Of a DNA stretch of 64,000 nucleotides, positions 62,241 to 64,000 are shown one piece after another. The stretch's first letter is position 1. Each line of letters starts with the position of its first letter. The position numbers and the translations under genes are program-made. The notes under the pieces are model-generated. The model was not told where the DNA came from and did no database searches. It worked only from the letters and a program-made list of their open reading frames with translations. The DNA lies in contig NC_060247.1 of NCBI RefSeq assembly GCF_921293095.1, positions 49,139,111 through 49,203,110 of the forward strand, read 5' to 3'. The stretch is from Ischnura elegans (Eukaryota > Arthropoda > Insecta > Odonata > Coenagrionidae).

Positions 62241-64000
62241 CCCCAAACCACAAACTAAGACATTTTTCCTCAAGTTAAGAAGATTCCAGACCAGTGTCGT
62301 CTACGAACCCCAAACTGAATTCCAAAATTGTTCCCCCATTCAGTGCAGAAGAGCCGTTTACCCCTCCTCCCCTGCCCCCTTCTTTATTGTGTTCCGATTC
62401 CCCCTACTCCCTCTTCCCCCCCCCCCCCAAGGTGGGAGTGTATATGAGTGTATTAATTTATAAGGACAGGGTATGTATTTCTTTTGATTATATTGTCATT
62501 TAACTTTGTGATCAGATGGTGCGAGATGAACTTATGAAATCAATCGGGCGAGAATTAGTTGTTCCACTTGTGTTTGCTCCGTTTTGTTTTGATGTTATGT
62601 TCAGTTGATTCTCGCATATGCCCGCAAGGAAGCGGCAATCTGATGTATGATTATTTATATCCGATTGTCTGCTGTTTTCATTAAATTTGTGTTAAATGAA
62701 GTATTGGTAGAAAGCTCACGTTCTTTCAAGCACACCTATCACCAAGAGATCACTCGTACGTTTCTTTCCCTTCTTGTGCACCCCGTCCCCTTTCTCTCCC
62801 GAAAAAAGAAAAATCCATTCCCCTTTCTTTGTCCACCCCCAATCCCTCCCACTTTCCCCTTGACCTGTGACGAGAGGTCACAATATCAAACACACATGAA
62901 TTATTGCTATCATTTTTAAGCGTCAACATATCGCCTTTATTCAAAATAAAAGCAAAACTGCATACCATGGATACTTCCGCACAAAAAACAGTGCCAAATT
63001 GTTCGTCAGATAACAAGAATTGCTATGTGTAGCTGAGCTGGAGCAGCACTATGGGTTTACTGCTCAGGCCAGGCCTAGTGGGCCCCAGCCATGATTTCAG
63101 ACTGGCTAATTGAAAGTGAGCTCACTAAGCCTGCTCTCAGACTTTCATATACCAACACTTACCAAGTCAGCCAGTCTGACCTCAGCTTGGTTGGTAAACA
63201 TATCGTCCTAAACCAGTATGAACCCTAATATAAAATTGATTCATGTACACTATAGTTATTCAATCTTCAATTTGTGCAGAGAAAGGAGGAAGATGTCTTT
63301 GAATTTCCTTCATCAGTATTTTGGCCTAAAACAACATGCCACCTGAAAGGAAACTAATCCTCATGTGGACCAATAGTGGTGACACCAGCTCCGATGGCAT
63401 AATCCTCACCTCAATGGTACATGACACTGCATGAGATTAATGAAACAAGTAGCCTAGCCTAGCCCAAGAAAATTGCACATTTTTCTAATGGAATCCATCA
63501 TCTATTTCTGGTCTTAATAATGGCTACTAGGACATCATTAAATGTGCAATAAACAAAAATTGACAGTGATATACTGGCAGACAAAAAATATGTTTATAAT
63601 TCTTAGATTACTATCCACCACCATGGATTCAGAGGAATGTAATAAAAGTTGCTAGGAAGAAAATTTTATGAATGATAAACAAAAGTCTCATTAACCTAAA
63701 CTCAAATAACTATAAATTTTCACTAAAAGGGTATGACAATTTGAAATGCATAACTATTTCATCTACCATTAAAAGCTACCATTAAAAATTTAATACTGAT
63801 ACACAAATGATTAAGCCAGAATTATAACTAAAAATAGAATGATTAAGGGAGTATAAATATAACCACACAACACTGAATTGCAGGAGAACTACGTAAACAT
63901 CAACGAATAATGGGAGGGCAGAAATTAACGCATGCAAAATTATGAAATCAAAATTTACTAGATGCGAGGTGTCGCCTAACACATGAGGTACCAGTGCAGC
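62241..64000. other. Upstream flank, no secure gene
   Basis: Contains a long C run (62420-62432) and pyrimidine-rich tracts at 62340-62430 and 62755-62860. A minus-strand donor TTG/GTAAGT at about 63168 is preceded by a short open stretch starting MFTNQAEVRLADL, which could be an exon but has no family support. The missing eEF1D N-terminal segment was not recognised here. Confidence 0.4.

Noticed and set aside
63168-63210. Minus-strand exon beginning MFTNQAEVRLADL as the eEF1D start exon
   Set aside because: The donor and phase would fit, but the residues do not resemble the conserved eEF1D N-terminus, and the neighbourhood looks repetitive.
1-64000. CRISPR array, operons, phage or bacterial defence genes
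   Set aside because: Repeats are transposon termini and tandem units without regular spacers, coding sequences are intron-split, and no bacterial-type genes are present.

Overview
This window is animal nuclear DNA, most likely from an insect with a large, transposon-rich, AT-rich genome. The evidence is short coding exons with GT-AG introns, tRNA-derived SINEs, LINE fragments, and hAT, pogo/Tigger, Harbinger-like and piggyBac-like DNA elements. A perfect DRE box (TATCGATA, the core-promoter motif of insect housekeeping genes) lies about 230 bp upstream of one gene. I cannot name the species.

Only two genes are firmly identified, both on the minus strand. SF3B6 (p14, the branch-site-binding subunit of the SF3b complex of the U2 snRNP) is complete in four coding exons between 37809 and 38564 and encodes 124 residues. 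eEF1D (the delta guanine-exchange subunit of translation elongation factor 1) runs from its stop codon at 41628 to the most 5' coding exon seen, ending at 59541. Seven in-phase coding exons give about 240 residues; roughly 35-40 N-terminal residues were not found. A GC-rich patch at 62088-62240 with a strong donor and a TOP-like tract is a candidate 5' exon. The last eEF1D intron is about 8.75 kb, carries most of the gene's transposon load, and is followed by only 12 codons and a stop.

Layout. 1-37 kb contains no secure gene: it is repeats and non-coding sequence, with one convincing orphan exon of unknown protein (19966-20144, +), a GC-rich block at 25.75-26.55 kb containing an open frame with a membrane segment (-), and LINE remains at 29.8-31.5 kb (-) and 34.6-35.7 kb (+). 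37.8-38.6 kb is SF3B6. 38.6-41.5 kb is intergenic. 41.6-59.5 kb is eEF1D. 59.5-64 kb is eEF1D 5' intron, candidate promoter and flank.

The most interesting structures are transposon nests resolved from their target-site duplications. At 28093-32791 a hAT-type element (8-bp TSD AATGGATA) holds a 666-bp MITE and a 3.66-kb element with TAA duplications, which itself holds a LINE fragment. At 42923-48327 a second hAT-type element (exact TSD ATAAATAT) holds a copy of the same MITE, a small hAT MITE (exact TSD ATTTGAGG) and a 2.34-kb Tigger. The 666-bp MITE occurs three times, and its first copy sits in one unit of an 85-bp tandem repeat whose neighbour gives a built-in empty site. That comparison points to a 2-bp AT duplication, unusual among DNA transposons. 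I found no CRISPR, operon or other prokaryotic system, and nothing that is convincingly a new multi-gene system.
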